A DNA stretch of 64,000 nt from Chitinophagales bacterium. Lineage in GTDB: Bacteria; Bacteroidota; Bacteroidia; Chitinophagales; Chitinophagaceae. The stretch is taken from the NCBI GenBank assembly GCA_030832645.1, contig JAURIR010000003.1, forward strand, positions 18,866 through 82,865. Direction: 5' to 3'. Below the pieces are notes generated by a model. That model was not told the origin of the DNA, searched no databases, and saw only the letters and a list, made by a program, of their open reading frames with translations. Positions 16,790 to 26,088 of the stretch are shown one piece after another. The stretch's first letter is position 1; each line of letters opens with the position of its first letter. Made by a program: the position numbers and the translations under genes.

Positions 16790-17970
16790 GACGTGAAAAT
16801 ACTCTTCCCTTTTGATATGGTTCTGTTAATTTCCAGTTCATTATTGAAAATAATCAGATCGGCATCCATTCCTTTTTTTATTGAACCAATGCGATCATTC
16901 AATTTCATGATTCTGGCAGGAGTGGTTGATAGCATCTTGACCGCGTTTACCAGGGAGACATCCGCCATGGTCATCATCGTGCGAATCAAACGGTTGGCAG
17001 TGGCAGTACTTCCTGCAAAAGCAGACTTGTCGGAAAGTTTCGCTACACCTTCTTCCACCAAAACATCTGTACCTGTTGAATGATTTCCCAATTTATAGGT
17101 TCCATCTGGCATAGCAGCACCCCTCATCGCATCTGTTATCAAGGCGATATGATCTGGACCTTTGATTTTATAAACCAACTTTAGCAATGGGGATGGAAGG
17201 TGAATACCGTCCGCAATGATTTCTACATCCAATTCATCGTGTAGGTATCCTGCTTCAATCACTCCGGCATACCGCTGTGCGTTTTTTCTAACAACACCCG
17301 ACATGGCAGAATAAAAATGGGTTAATAAACTAAATCCATTCTCGTATGCTTCTTTTGCTTCTTCATAAATAGCATCGGTATGTGCCATGGAGGCAATGAT
17401 TCCCTTATTGCTCAATATTTTTCCCAATTCAATGGCACCTTTTTTTTCGGGTGCAATGCTCCATCGTTTAATATGGGGCGATCTTTCTAAGATTTCCATA
17501 TACTCCATTGGATCGGGATCCCTGATGAATTTTGGGTCCTGTGCACCACGTTGATTCATAGAAAAATAAGGCCCTTCCAGGTGAATGCCCAGCAATTGAG
17601 CTCCCTCGTTCGGGGCTTGGTGAACTTTATTATAAATATCGAGGGTGTTTAAAATACCTTCTTTGGTGGCCGTTAGTGTTGTAGCTAATAATGAAGTAGT
17701 TCCATATTGGGCATGCAGTTTAGCAACATTCAGAAATGCCTCCTCGCTTTCATCCATAAAATCGTAACCACCTCCACCGTGTACATGGATGTCTATAAAT
17801 CCTGGTGAAACATACTTGCCTGCGGCGTCGATTTCCGTACAATCCGAGCCTTCAATATTTCCCTTTTCAACTGCAATAATTTTTCCTTCTTCTATTAAAA
17901 TACTCCCATGAGATATGATCTCATTCTCTGTGATGATGTTACCGTTGATAATTTTTATACAGTTTTTCAT
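16786..17970 (-). CDS. nagA: N-acetylglucosamine-6-phosphate deacetylase
   Basis: ATG 17970 was chosen because it overlaps the stop of nagP as ATGA; it gives MKNCIKIINGNI. About 394 residues, the normal length. Amidohydrolase metal and substrate residues are visible: DIHVHGGGGYDF, GIHLEGPYF (Glu ligand), SMAHTDA, LTHFYSAM and the catalytic Asp in LITDAM. It makes glucosamine-6-phosphate and acetate in the cytoplasm, feeding NagB encoded two genes upstream. Confidence 0.95.
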   Translation of the reverse strand: MKNCIKIINGNIITENEIISHGSILIEEGKIIAVEKGNIEGSDCTEIDAAGKYVSPGFIDIHVHGGGGYDFMDESEEAFLNVAKLHAQYGTTSLLATTLTATKEGILNTLDIYNKVHQAPNEGAQLLGIHLEGPYFSMNQRGAQDPKFIRDPDPMEYMEILERSPHIKRWSIAPEKKGAIELGKILSNKGIIASMAHTDAIYEEAKEAYENGFSLLTHFYSAMSGVVRKNAQRYAGVIEAGYLHDELDVEIIADGIHLPSPLLKLVYKIKGPDHIALITDAMRGAAMPDGTYKLGNHSTGTDVLVEEGVAKLSDKSAFAGSTATANRLIRTMMTMADVSLVNAVKMLSTTPARIMKLNDRIGSIKKGMDADLIIFNNELEINRTISKGKSIFTS

Positions 17971-19268
17971 GCCGTCCATTTTCTTATTTGATGTCCTTTG
18001 ATGGCATAGAAACTTAAATAGAGATAACAGGGTAGTAAAATCCAATAGGCTTCTTGTACACTAAAACGATCTGCTATATATCCGTACACCAGAGGAATCA
18101 ATGCATTGCCACTCAATCCCATGATCAAAAGCGATCCTCCCAGTTTGGTGAATTTCCCCAATCCCTCCAGCGCAAGTGGCCATACCGCGGCCCATACCAG
18201 CGAATTAGAAAGACCTAGCAGCACAACAAACCAGATTGACACAGATGCTTGATGACCCAATAAATTTATTTCACCGCTCGACAAGGTGATGCAAAAGGTG
18301 AATACGATTCCTAAACTCGTGCAAACTCGCAACGCATTTACCTGCTTGATAAATTTAGGAATACAAATGATGCCAATAATATAACCGATGATAGTGGCAG
18401 TAAGCACATACGCTGGAAATGATTTTGCCTCCAGCAGTGGCATATTCATCGATAATGCATAATTAATGATAGTATCTATGGAAATGATTTGTGTACCTAC
18501 ATGTAAAAAAATGGCGAGTGCTCCAAGTATAAGATGGGGAAATTCAATGATCGATTTTTTATCAGCATTGGCTTCAGCTACTTCTTTCGTTTCTTTTTCT
18601 GTATCAATTTCAGGTAACGGAGAGAATCGAACCAAAAGTCCCAATAAAAATAATACACACCCAACAATTAAATAGGGTTGAATAACCCTTCTGATCAATT
18701 CATCAAGTGCCTGATTTTTTTGTATTGCGTCCATGCCTTGTAACTGCGCAAACAAATCAGTATCCGTTGCTCTTAAAATCACAGCTGCAAAAAGTAATGG
18801 GGCAACGATGCCTGCCCCTTTGTTGAATATACCCATGATGCTGATGCGTTGGGCAGCACTTTCTTTGGGGCCGAGAATGGTGATGTACGGATTTGCAGCT
18901 GTTTGTAAAATGGAAAGTCCAATTCCGATTGTAAACAATCCCACTAAAAATATTTCGTATGTTCTTGTATACGCTGCAGGGATAAATACAAAGGCACCAA
19001 CCGACATACACCAAAACCCAATCATCATTCCTTTTTTAAACCCGATTTTTTTTAGAAGATAGCTTGCCGGGATGGACATGATGAAATAGGAAATATAGAA
19101 TGCAAACGTAACGAGGTACGATTCAAAATTATTGAGTTCGCACGCTATTTTAAAATAGGGGATTAAAATCGAATTCACCCACGATACAAATCCAAAAATG
19201 AAAAATAGCATTCCAATGATCAGGATGGATATCGTTGTATCTTTTTTAGAAAGTTCTCCTGTGTTCAT
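17967..19268 (-). CDS. nagP: FucP-type MFS sugar transporter, likely N-acetylglucosamine (NagP)
   Basis: 433 residues with about 12 TM helices. It has the FucP-branch features: FFIFGFVSWVNSILIPYFK in helix 1, QTAANPYITILGP in helix 4, and QRISIMGIFNKGAG. Its position between nagA and nagB marks it as the GlcNAc importer by analogy with NagP of other GlcNAc regulons. This carrier brings in free sugar, so a GlcNAc kinase is needed; none is present in the window. The gene is 2 bases from nagB and overlaps nagA. Confidence 0.9.
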   Translation of the reverse strand: MNTGELSKKDTTISILIIGMLFFIFGFVSWVNSILIPYFKIACELNNFESYLVTFAFYISYFIMSIPASYLLKKIGFKKGMMIGFWCMSVGAFVFIPAAYTRTYEIFLVGLFTIGIGLSILQTAANPYITILGPKESAAQRISIMGIFNKGAGIVAPLLFAAVILRATDTDLFAQLQGMDAIQKNQALDELIRRVIQPYLIVGCVLFLLGLLVRFSPLPEIDTEKETKEVAEANADKKSIIEFPHLILGALAIFLHVGTQIISIDTIINYALSMNMPLLEAKSFPAYVLTATIIGYIIGIICIPKFIKQVNALRVCTSLGIVFTFCITLSSGEINLLGHQASVSIWFVVLLGLSNSLVWAAVWPLALEGLGKFTKLGGSLLIMGLSGNALIPLVYGYIADRFSVQEAYWILLPCYLYLSFYAIKGHQIRKWTA

Positions 19269-19270
19269 AT

Positions 19271-20011
19271 TTATTTATTTTTCAATCGCGAAGCAGAATG
19301 CTGGTCGAGTAGTACAACACAATTGGGATGATTTTGTAAAATACTGGCAGGATAATGATTACTGATGTTTCCATTTAGACAATTGCTAACAGCAATAGCT
19401 TTTCGTTCATCGGGAACAGAACAGATAATCATTTCTGACTGCATGATCTGATGAATCGACATGCTGATGGCTTTGGTAGGAACATCCTCTAATGTTTCAA
19501 ACCAACCTTCTCCCCATTGTTGTTTTCTACAAGCATCGTCTAGCTCTACAATGATATACGGATCAGTGGTTTCAAAATCTGCAGGAGGATCGTTGAAGGC
19601 CAGATGTCCATTTTCCCCGATCCCTACCATTGCAAGGTCAATTGGTACATCGCTTATCAACTTGTTGAGTCGCTTGCATTCATCTACAGGATTGTTTTCT
19701 CCGTTGATCAAATAATAATTTTTCAACCGAGAAACCTTTTCAATGAATCGCTCCATCAAATACTTCCGGAAACTTGCTTTGTGTGAAATTGGAATGCCGA
19801 TGTATTCATCCAAATGAAACATAGTAACCTTTCCCCAATCAATAGATGAATCTTTTGTCAAAGCGTCCAATACTGGAAATTGACTTGTGCCCGTGGCGAG
19901 TATGATGTTGGCCGTTCCCTTCAATGCAATTGCCTGATGAATTTTTTCAATGGCTTGTTGACCAGCTGATTTTCCAAGTTGCGCTGCATCATCAAAAATC
20001 TCCACCTTCAT
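19271..20011 (-). CDS. nagB: Glucosamine-6-phosphate deaminase
   Basis: 246 residues, near the usual length. Family motifs are ILATGTSQFPVLDAL (phosphate loop), MFHLDEYIGI with the catalytic Asp, and VGIGENGHLAFNDPP with the catalytic His. It converts glucosamine-6-phosphate to fructose-6-phosphate and ammonia. The C-terminal extension carrying the allosteric site of the E. coli enzyme is not obvious, which suggests a non-allosteric form (inference). Confidence 0.94.
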   Translation of the reverse strand: MKVEIFDDAAQLGKSAGQQAIEKIHQAIALKGTANIILATGTSQFPVLDALTKDSSIDWGKVTMFHLDEYIGIPISHKASFRKYLMERFIEKVSRLKNYYLINGENNPVDECKRLNKLISDVPIDLAMVGIGENGHLAFNDPPADFETTDPYIIVELDDACRKQQWGEGWFETLEDVPTKAISMSIHQIMQSEMIICSVPDERKAIAVSNCLNGNISNHYPASILQNHPNCVVLLDQHSASRLKNK

Positions 20012-20025
20012 AGTAAATCCTCTTT

Positions 20026-21120
20026 TTATATTTTTAGAAATATTTTTTTATCGTATAAAAATTTTAGGAAGACCCATTTGATTAAAACGCCTGTTATTGC
20101 CAGCGCTACAGCATTGAAAGGGTCACCGATAATATCGGCCAGCCATTGAAATACAGCCTTGTTGGCATAACTCCACTGAATAAACTTTCCTGACATGTAA
20201 ATCAAAATTGAATTCATGCCGATTACTTTAAAAAAGAATGCCCATCGCTGAATACCCTTGACGTCTATGATATAATAGAACAATGCAAATAGCAGTAAGT
20301 TCCATCCAGTTGTATACAATACGAATGAACTCGACCACATGTTTTTATTGATAGGGAAATCCATGTTCCAAAGCAATGCCGCTCCAATTGAAAGTATACC
20401 TGCAATAAAAATGTTTTTGATTTTTACAGTGTCAGCTTCATTTGAATTTTTTAAATAGCTTCCTGTTAAAATACCAGCTAACCCTGTGGCAACGGCAGCG
20501 ATATTATTAAAAAGCCCGACTGTATCATGAATGCCCCTCGATAGTTTTCCTGGTAGAACAGTTCTGTCGAAGTAGGACGCAAAATTTCCTGCTTCGGTTA
20601 AATCGCCCATCGGGAAACCCGGTGCAGAACTGAATTTCAGGATAATCCAGTATCCAATCAATAAACCTGCAAACCAAATTGCTTGGAATCGTTTACTTGC
20701 GTACATATATATACAACAGGAAAAAACATAGGCGATGCCAATTCTGCCCAATACACTCATTATTCTGAAATCCGATAAAGGTCTGATGGCTAGTCCGTTG
20801 TTGTAGATCATTCCAAGTATAAAAAGAATCAATCCTCTTTTCATGGTTTTCATCATCAAAGAATGTTTATCCATTCCTTTTGCAAGAGCAGCATCTATAG
20901 AGTAGGTAGCTGCAATTCCAGATACAAACATGAAAAGAGGAAATATCAAATCATACGCATGAAAGCCGTTCCATACTGGATGAGTGAATTGATTGGAAAG
21001 AGCGTTCCAAAAAGGGTGGTGTGTTCCCTCTGATAGGGTATGGAAAATTTCTTCCGCACCGATGATCCAAAACATATCAAATCCGCGGAGTGCATCCAGC
21101 GAATACAAACGCTTGTTCAT
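20026..21120 (-). CDS. nagX: DUF5009/NagX-type multi-TM acyltransferase-like protein
   Basis: 364 residues with about ten TM helices. It opens with the family signature MNKRLYSLDALRGFDMFWIIG, and later has HAYDLIFPLFMFVSGIA and IGMNSILIYMSGKF. It is homologous to lysosomal heparan-alpha-glucosaminide N-acetyltransferase; bacterial NagX is often found in GlcNAc clusters and is thought to move or acetylate amino sugars at the inner membrane. It lies 3 bases from the next oxidoreductase gene and 14 from nagB. Confidence 0.88.
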   Translation of the reverse strand: MNKRLYSLDALRGFDMFWIIGAEEIFHTLSEGTHHPFWNALSNQFTHPVWNGFHAYDLIFPLFMFVSGIAATYSIDAALAKGMDKHSLMMKTMKRGLILFILGMIYNNGLAIRPLSDFRIMSVLGRIGIAYVFSCCIYMYASKRFQAIWFAGLLIGYWIILKFSSAPGFPMGDLTEAGNFASYFDRTVLPGKLSRGIHDTVGLFNNIAAVATGLAGILTGSYLKNSNEADTVKIKNIFIAGILSIGAALLWNMDFPINKNMWSSSFVLYTTGWNLLLFALFYYIIDVKGIQRWAFFFKVIGMNSILIYMSGKFIQWSYANKAVFQWLADIIGDPFNAVALAITGVLIKWVFLKFLYDKKIFLKI

Positions 21121-21123
21121 CGT

Positions 21124-22467
21124 TTATATTTTAGGTTCCCAACCCTTCTCGTATTCTCTGCTCCATAGCTTCATCGCTTCCTTATCGTTCAAAATATGTC
21201 CGTTGGTTGGATCTACTTTCAATGCACGTCCTGTTCTTTGTGCAATGTTTCCCAATTGAACCAATAGCGTACTTTGATGCCCACTTAAAATATCAGAGTT
21301 CAGTTTTGCTCCTTTACGAATGGCATCAAAAAAGTTTTGAATGTGCAAAGCATCGAGCTCCATGCCTGGACCGGTACGATCCAATGCGTTGGCGGTGATG
21401 TCGTTCTTTACTTCTTTCACCAGCTTGCTTTTCAGATCAAAAATTTTATAGGCATTGCCACTTTCAATAAGTAGTGATCCTGTTTCTCCATAAAAGATAA
21501 CACCTACACTGCTTCCTTCTGCATTCTTTCCGTTGCAGGATCTTCCTTCCCAACTGATCAATGTATTGTTGGCAAATTCAAGATCAATTACTTGTGTGTC
21601 GGGAGTTTCCCAATCATCTTGGAAGCGGTATCTTCCACCAGCGGAGGTAACGCGGGTAGGGTATTCAACGCCCAGGCCCCAACGTGCGAGATCCACCATA
21701 TGTGTACCATTGTTCAACGCTTCACCTGTTCCCCAATGCCAGAACCAATGCCAGTTGTAGTGAATGAGATTGTCTTTGTATGCTTTTCTTGGTGCAGGTC
21801 CTTGCCACAAGTCGTAGTTCAACCATGAAGGAACATCTGCTGTTTTTCCGATTCCAATCGATTCGCGGTTATTGGTGTACCATGTTTTTGCATAATAAGG
21901 TCTTCCAATTGCACCTGCTTTCAATTCTCCAATAGCTGCCATCACATTAGGCCAAGATCTGCGCTGGTTACCCATTTGCAATAGCTTGTTGTGCTTTGCT
22001 GCTGCTTTCACCAACATCTCTCCTTCGTTCGGATTGTGACTGCAGGGTTTTTCCAGATAGACATGTTTACCTGCAGCTACGGCTAACATGCCTGCAGGTG
22101 CATGCCAATGGTCGGGTGCAGTAACAATCAGCAAATCAAGATTTTTATCTTCCAGTGCTTTTCTAAAATCACCTTGTGCGGTTGGTTTCTTTCCTTGTAT
22201 TTTTTCTATAGCACTTACACACTTATCCATAGCGCGTACATCAACATCACATACGTACATCATCTCACATTCTTTTTGAGAAGCGAAATTGCTTCCTACA
22301 GAAAATCCTCTGCTGTTCACGCCCATAACGGCTGCATTGATTTTCTCGTTGGATCCCAATATCCGCTTGTATTGACTTGCAGAAAAGCCAGGTAAAATAC
22401 CACCAAATGCAACAGCCATCGATGCTGCAGAGGTTTTTTGAATAAACTTTCTTCTTGAACTGCTCAT
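21124..22467 (-). CDS. Gfo/Idh/MocA family oxidoreductase with Tat signal
   Basis: 447 residues. MSSSRRKFIQKTSAASMAVA is a twin-arginine signal, so it is exported already folded with its NAD(P). The cofactor fold has AAVMGVNSRG; the catalytic lysine lies in EKP of VYLEKPCSHN, and GTHMVDLARWG carries the usual histidine. Such proteins include GH109 and periplasmic sugar oxidoreductases. Placement inside the nag operon suggests work on amino-sugar glycosides; the exact reaction is unknown. Confidence 0.9.
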   Translation of the reverse strand: MSSSRRKFIQKTSAASMAVAFGGILPGFSASQYKRILGSNEKINAAVMGVNSRGFSVGSNFASQKECEMMYVCDVDVRAMDKCVSAIEKIQGKKPTAQGDFRKALEDKNLDLLIVTAPDHWHAPAGMLAVAAGKHVYLEKPCSHNPNEGEMLVKAAAKHNKLLQMGNQRRSWPNVMAAIGELKAGAIGRPYYAKTWYTNNRESIGIGKTADVPSWLNYDLWQGPAPRKAYKDNLIHYNWHWFWHWGTGEALNNGTHMVDLARWGLGVEYPTRVTSAGGRYRFQDDWETPDTQVIDLEFANNTLISWEGRSCNGKNAEGSSVGVIFYGETGSLLIESGNAYKIFDLKSKLVKEVKNDITANALDRTGPGMELDALHIQNFFDAIRKGAKLNSDILSGHQSTLLVQLGNIAQRTGRALKVDPTNGHILNDKEAMKLWSREYEKGWEPKI

Positions 22468-22472
22468 ACGGT

Positions 22473-23522
22473 TTAATTGATTGAATGAATAATGTGGGTT
22501 GCCTTTTTCTTATGTAGAGTAAAAATTTCTTGAAGTGAAATCTCTTTGCCACCTTTTCTTTTGCTTTCGTCTGCTGCTTCCATGAAGGTATAAATCTCGA
22601 GTGTTTCTTTGGGATCAATAGGCATAGTACCTGTTTTAAAAAATTCTATGATTTTATCCAGCAAGTTATCATACCCTTTATATGGTCCGAGTATCATAGG
22701 CCCTTTTTCTCCGTATACCGTTCCTCCGTATTCGTGTTTACCAGTTCTGGTACCGCGGAAGGTTCCTACTCTTCCATCGTTCCAAACACCTACTACTATT
22801 TCAGTTCCTTCTGTTTGTTTTCTTGTAACCTTTTCACACCCCATCCCCATTACAGTATACAATGTTTCCACTCCATGAATGCCGTACCAAAAAAGATCGG
22901 GATGCGTTTTTTCAAGTGTAGCAGGACTAAAACAATCAGCCCCAAGAATTTTCCCCATCTTACCAGAAGCCGCTTCCTGAGCGGATTCCATATACCTCAG
23001 CGAAGAACTGGAAAAGAAGGGAACATGGAGCGATGCAGAAATTTCATACAATGCAATGGCATCTGCCAACGTTCCTGCAACAGGTTTGTCAATGAAAAGA
23101 GGCTTACCTGCTTTTATCACTTCAATTCCTTGTTGTAAGTGAGGTCTGCCATCGTTGGTTTCTAAAAGAACGAAGTCAACTTTTGTAAGCAATGTTGCAA
23201 TGGAGTCTACAATTTCAACTCCCATTTTTTTTACTTCGTCTGTATAGCCAGGAATTCTTTTGGTGGATGATTCGATGTCTGCACTGCCATTTGGATAAGC
23301 GGCCACTACACGAAAGCCTTTGTATTTTTCGGGAGAGTCGGCGGAATTGAGTGCTTTGGTAAATGCAATGCTATGAGATGTATCCAATCCAATAATGCCA
23401 ATTCTTCCAGAAGAGGCAACTGCAGTTTTGAAGAGGGAGGGCTGGATAAAGGAAGACAATCCCCATCCCAAACCAGCTACACTTGTATGCAGCATAAACT
23501 GTCTGCGGCTGTATGGTTTCAT
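22473..23522 (-). CDS. Gfo/Idh/MocA family oxidoreductase with Tat signal, altered glycine motif
   Basis: ATG 23522 gives MKPYSRRQFMLHTSVAGLG, a twin-arginine signal; the TTG two codons earlier is rejected. The first beta-alpha unit reads RIGIIGLDTSHSIAFTKAL, in which the GxGxxG loop is replaced by GLDTSH. The catalytic-lysine motif is DKP in LFIDKPVAGT. It is probably the promoter-proximal gene of the eight-gene operon, 5 bases before the next oxidoreductase gene. The substrate is unknown, and the altered loop raises the question of cofactor use. Confidence 0.87.
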   Translation of the reverse strand: MKPYSRRQFMLHTSVAGLGWGLSSFIQPSLFKTAVASSGRIGIIGLDTSHSIAFTKALNSADSPEKYKGFRVVAAYPNGSADIESSTKRIPGYTDEVKKMGVEIVDSIATLLTKVDFVLLETNDGRPHLQQGIEVIKAGKPLFIDKPVAGTLADAIALYEISASLHVPFFSSSSLRYMESAQEAASGKMGKILGADCFSPATLEKTHPDLFWYGIHGVETLYTVMGMGCEKVTRKQTEGTEIVVGVWNDGRVGTFRGTRTGKHEYGGTVYGEKGPMILGPYKGYDNLLDKIIEFFKTGTMPIDPKETLEIYTFMEAADESKRKGGKEISLQEIFTLHKKKATHIIHSIN

Positions 23523-23545
23523 TGGCAATCGTTTTGGCTAAAAGC

Positions 23546-23559
23546 GTATATCAATATAC
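23546..23559. promoter_or_regulatory. Inverted repeat upstream of the GlcNAc operon
   Basis: GTATAT-CA-ATATAC is a perfect 6-bp inverted repeat with a 2-base spacer, 23 bases before the first ATG of the operon. Its place and symmetry suit a dimeric regulator's operator, but AT-rich repeats arise by chance often and no regulator gene is nearby. Confidence 0.3.
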
Positions 23560-23634
23560 ACCAGATTCAGCAGAAAATCAATTGGGGGGCACTGTTTATG
23601 AAAGAGAAATCGGCGGAGAAAAAAATATCTCTCG

Positions 23635-24369
23635 TTATTCGCCAAGAAGTTCTTTTACGTAATCGTTTTCGGGAGTATTTTTCACCTTATCGGGTTGATC
23701 AAATTGTATCAATGCTCCATTTTTGAGAATCATCAATCGATCTGCCCATGGCAAGATTTCGTCGGGATGATGGGAAACCATGATACAGCCGAGATTTTTT
23801 TCTGCAAAAATGGTATCTACTACTTGGTGTATGATTTTTTTATTGATGCCATCCAAATTTGAGAAAGGTTCATCCAGCAAAAGCAAGGAAGGATTACCTG
23901 TTAATGTTTTTGCCAGCGAGATTCGTTGACGCTCTCCTCCGGAAAGCTCGTTTGTCCTGCGTTTCATCAAATGATCGATTTTACAGAGTTCATAGAGGTG
24001 TCTTGAAGCATCGTCTTCTATTTTAGAAGACATTTCTAAAATCTCGTGTACATAGTAATTGTTCAGTAGTTCAAAGTGTTGTGATAAGTATCCAATTTGT
24101 GGATGACCGGGCAATAAAACTTCTTCCGGTCCTTTTACTTTTTTTTCTTGAAAGTGAATGCTTCCCATAGAGGGCTGAACCAATCCGGCAATCAATTTTA
24201 ACAAAGTGGTTTTGCCGGAACCGGTTTCTCCCATCAATCCAATTTTCTCACCTTTCTCCATGGAAAAACTTATTTCCTGGAGGGTGGTACGCTCATTTTC
24301 TTTGCGAACAAGCCTATCAACTATCAGTTCAGCCATCTTTTGGATTTCGGTGAGCAAAGCTACTTCCAT
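23635..24369 (-). CDS. Orphan ABC transporter ATP-binding protein
   Basis: 244 residues from ATG 24369; an internal ATG at 24336 (MAELIVDRL) is equally possible. The domain is complete: Walker A GETGSGKTT, Q-loop GYLSQHFELL, signature LSGGERQRISLAKTL, Walker B LLLLDEPFSNLD and H-loop MVSHHPDEIL. No permease gene is adjacent: the operon downstream is for GlcNAc, and the next gene upstream is divergent. The partner must be encoded elsewhere. The LSGGERQR form suggests an importer or polar amino acid/MacB-like type. Confidence 0.9.
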   Translation of the reverse strand: MEVALLTEIQKMAELIVDRLVRKENERTTLQEISFSMEKGEKIGLMGETGSGKTTLLKLIAGLVQPSMGSIHFQEKKVKGPEEVLLPGHPQIGYLSQHFELLNNYYVHEILEMSSKIEDDASRHLYELCKIDHLMKRRTNELSGGERQRISLAKTLTGNPSLLLLDEPFSNLDGINKKIIHQVVDTIFAEKNLGCIMVSHHPDEILPWADRLMILKNGALIQFDQPDKVKNTPENDYVKELLGE

Positions 24370-24444
24370 TCCCTCAGTTTATGATTGCTATTTCCTTTTC
24401 AATTATCATAATAAATAAGTAAATTGTTTCAATAATTTTTTGAA

Positions 24445-26061
24445 ATGAAAAGAACATACTTATCTCTTGCATTTGCAGCATGGATGCTGCTTTTGACAGC
24501 CACTCCAGGGTTGTCTCAAAAGAAATACGACGAAAAACAACTTGCAGCAATGAAAGCGCAATTGGCCGAATCTGTTGGAAAGAAAGCGAAGGATATTCAA
24601 GTGATGGTAGATCAGATTTTTAGTTTCAGTGAATTGGGCTTTCAAGAATGGGAAACATCCAATTTCATCACATCTGTTCTAGAAAAAAATGGATTTACCG
24701 TTGAGAAAGGTATTTCCGGAGTACCCACTGCCTGGATGGCAAAATGGGGATCAGGTTCTCCTGTGATTGCATTGGGCAGTGATATAGATTGTATACCAAA
24801 GGCTTCACAAAAACCAGGAGTTGCTTACAAGGCACCGATTGTAGAAGGTGCACCCGGCCATGGCGAAGGACACAATTCGGGTCAAGCTGTTATTATTTAT
24901 GCAGCGATTGCCATGAAGGAAATGATGCAAAAAGAAAAAATACCTGGAACAATTGTCATTTGGCCAGGTGTTGCAGAAGAATTAGTGGGAACAAAGGCTT
25001 GGTATATACGCGATGGGTATTTTAAAAATATCGATGCATGCATCTTCACGCATGTGAGTGGAGATTTCACCTGCGATTATGGAGACAATGGTGGCAATGG
25101 ATTGGTGAGTGTACGGTATGATTTTGATGGAGATGCTGCTCATGCTGCAGGTGCTCCGTGGAGAGGGAAAAGTGCGCTCGACGGTGTTGAGTTGATGAAC
25201 GTGGGATGGAACTATAAAAGAGAACATTTGAAACCAACCAATCGATCCCACTATGTGGTAGTTGATGGTGGTGATCAACCGAACGTGGTTCCTTCAAAAG
25301 CGAGTGTATGGTATTATTTCCGTGAAAGAACCTACGAAGACATCAAAGCAAACTACGATGCAGGTACAAAAATTGCAGAAGGCGCAGCAATGATGAGTGG
25401 TACAACGGTTTCCCATCAGATTCTTGGAACTGCATGGCCAGGTCATTTCAATAAACCTTTGGCAGAAGCGATGTATGCAAATATTAAAAAAGTTGGAATG
25501 CCTGTTTGGGATGATAAAGACCAGGCAATGGCCAGAGCAGTGCAAAAATTAGTGGAAGCACCAAAAAAAGATAACAGCGGAAAACCAATTGATGGATTGA
25601 GAAAAGAAGTAGATACCATCAAAGGATCCGTTCCTTTTTCATGGGGCGGAGGTTCAGACGATATTGCAGATATTTCTTGGAACCTTCCCACGATTGTATT
25701 ACGCTTCCCAGCAAATATTCCTGGAACAAAAGGACATCATTGGGCAGATGCCATCGCAATGGCAACGCCTATTGCACACAAAGGATCTACTGCAGGTGCT
25801 AAAGCTACAGCAATGACATTGTTGGATTGTTTCACCAATGCTGCTTTGGTTACAGATGCAAAAAAATACTTCAAAGAAGTGCAAACAAAAGACACGCAGT
25901 ACAAGCCTTTCATCACAGAGAAAGATCCTCCTGCCATTCATTTGAATCAAGGCATCATGAATCAGTACAAAGATCAATTGAAGAAATTCTATTACGATCC
26001 CACCAAATACGGAACTTATTTAGAACAATTGGGTATTGAATATCCTACCGTCAATAAATAA
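24445..26061 (+). CDS. M20 family amidohydrolase (AbgB-like), exported
   Basis: 538 residues with signal MKRTYLSLAFAAWMLLLTATPGLSQ. Metal-site regions are IALGSDIDCIP, GHGEGHNSGQ, PGVAEELVGTKAW with the catalytic Glu pair, and FTHVSGD. A dimerisation insert follows, about residues 220-340. The closest named relatives are AbgB-type aminobenzoyl-glutamate or amino-acid amidases. It begins a run of three exported hydrolases on this strand, with 27 and 9 bases between them. Confidence 0.9.
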   Translation: MKRTYLSLAFAAWMLLLTATPGLSQKKYDEKQLAAMKAQLAESVGKKAKDIQVMVDQIFSFSELGFQEWETSNFITSVLEKNGFTVEKGISGVPTAWMAKWGSGSPVIALGSDIDCIPKASQKPGVAYKAPIVEGAPGHGEGHNSGQAVIIYAAIAMKEMMQKEKIPGTIVIWPGVAEELVGTKAWYIRDGYFKNIDACIFTHVSGDFTCDYGDNGGNGLVSVRYDFDGDAAHAAGAPWRGKSALDGVELMNVGWNYKREHLKPTNRSHYVVVDGGDQPNVVPSKASVWYYFRERTYEDIKANYDAGTKIAEGAAMMSGTTVSHQILGTAWPGHFNKPLAEAMYANIKKVGMPVWDDKDQAMARAVQKLVEAPKKDNSGKPIDGLRKEVDTIKGSVPFSWGGGSDDIADISWNLPTIVLRFPANIPGTKGHHWADAIAMATPIAHKGSTAGAKATAMTLLDCFTNAALVTDAKKYFKEVQTKDTQYKPFITEKDPPAIHLNQGIMNQYKDQLKKFYYDPTKYGTYLEQLGIEYPTVNK

Positions 26062-26088
26062 AATTAGTAAGAGCATCAATTTACCTAC

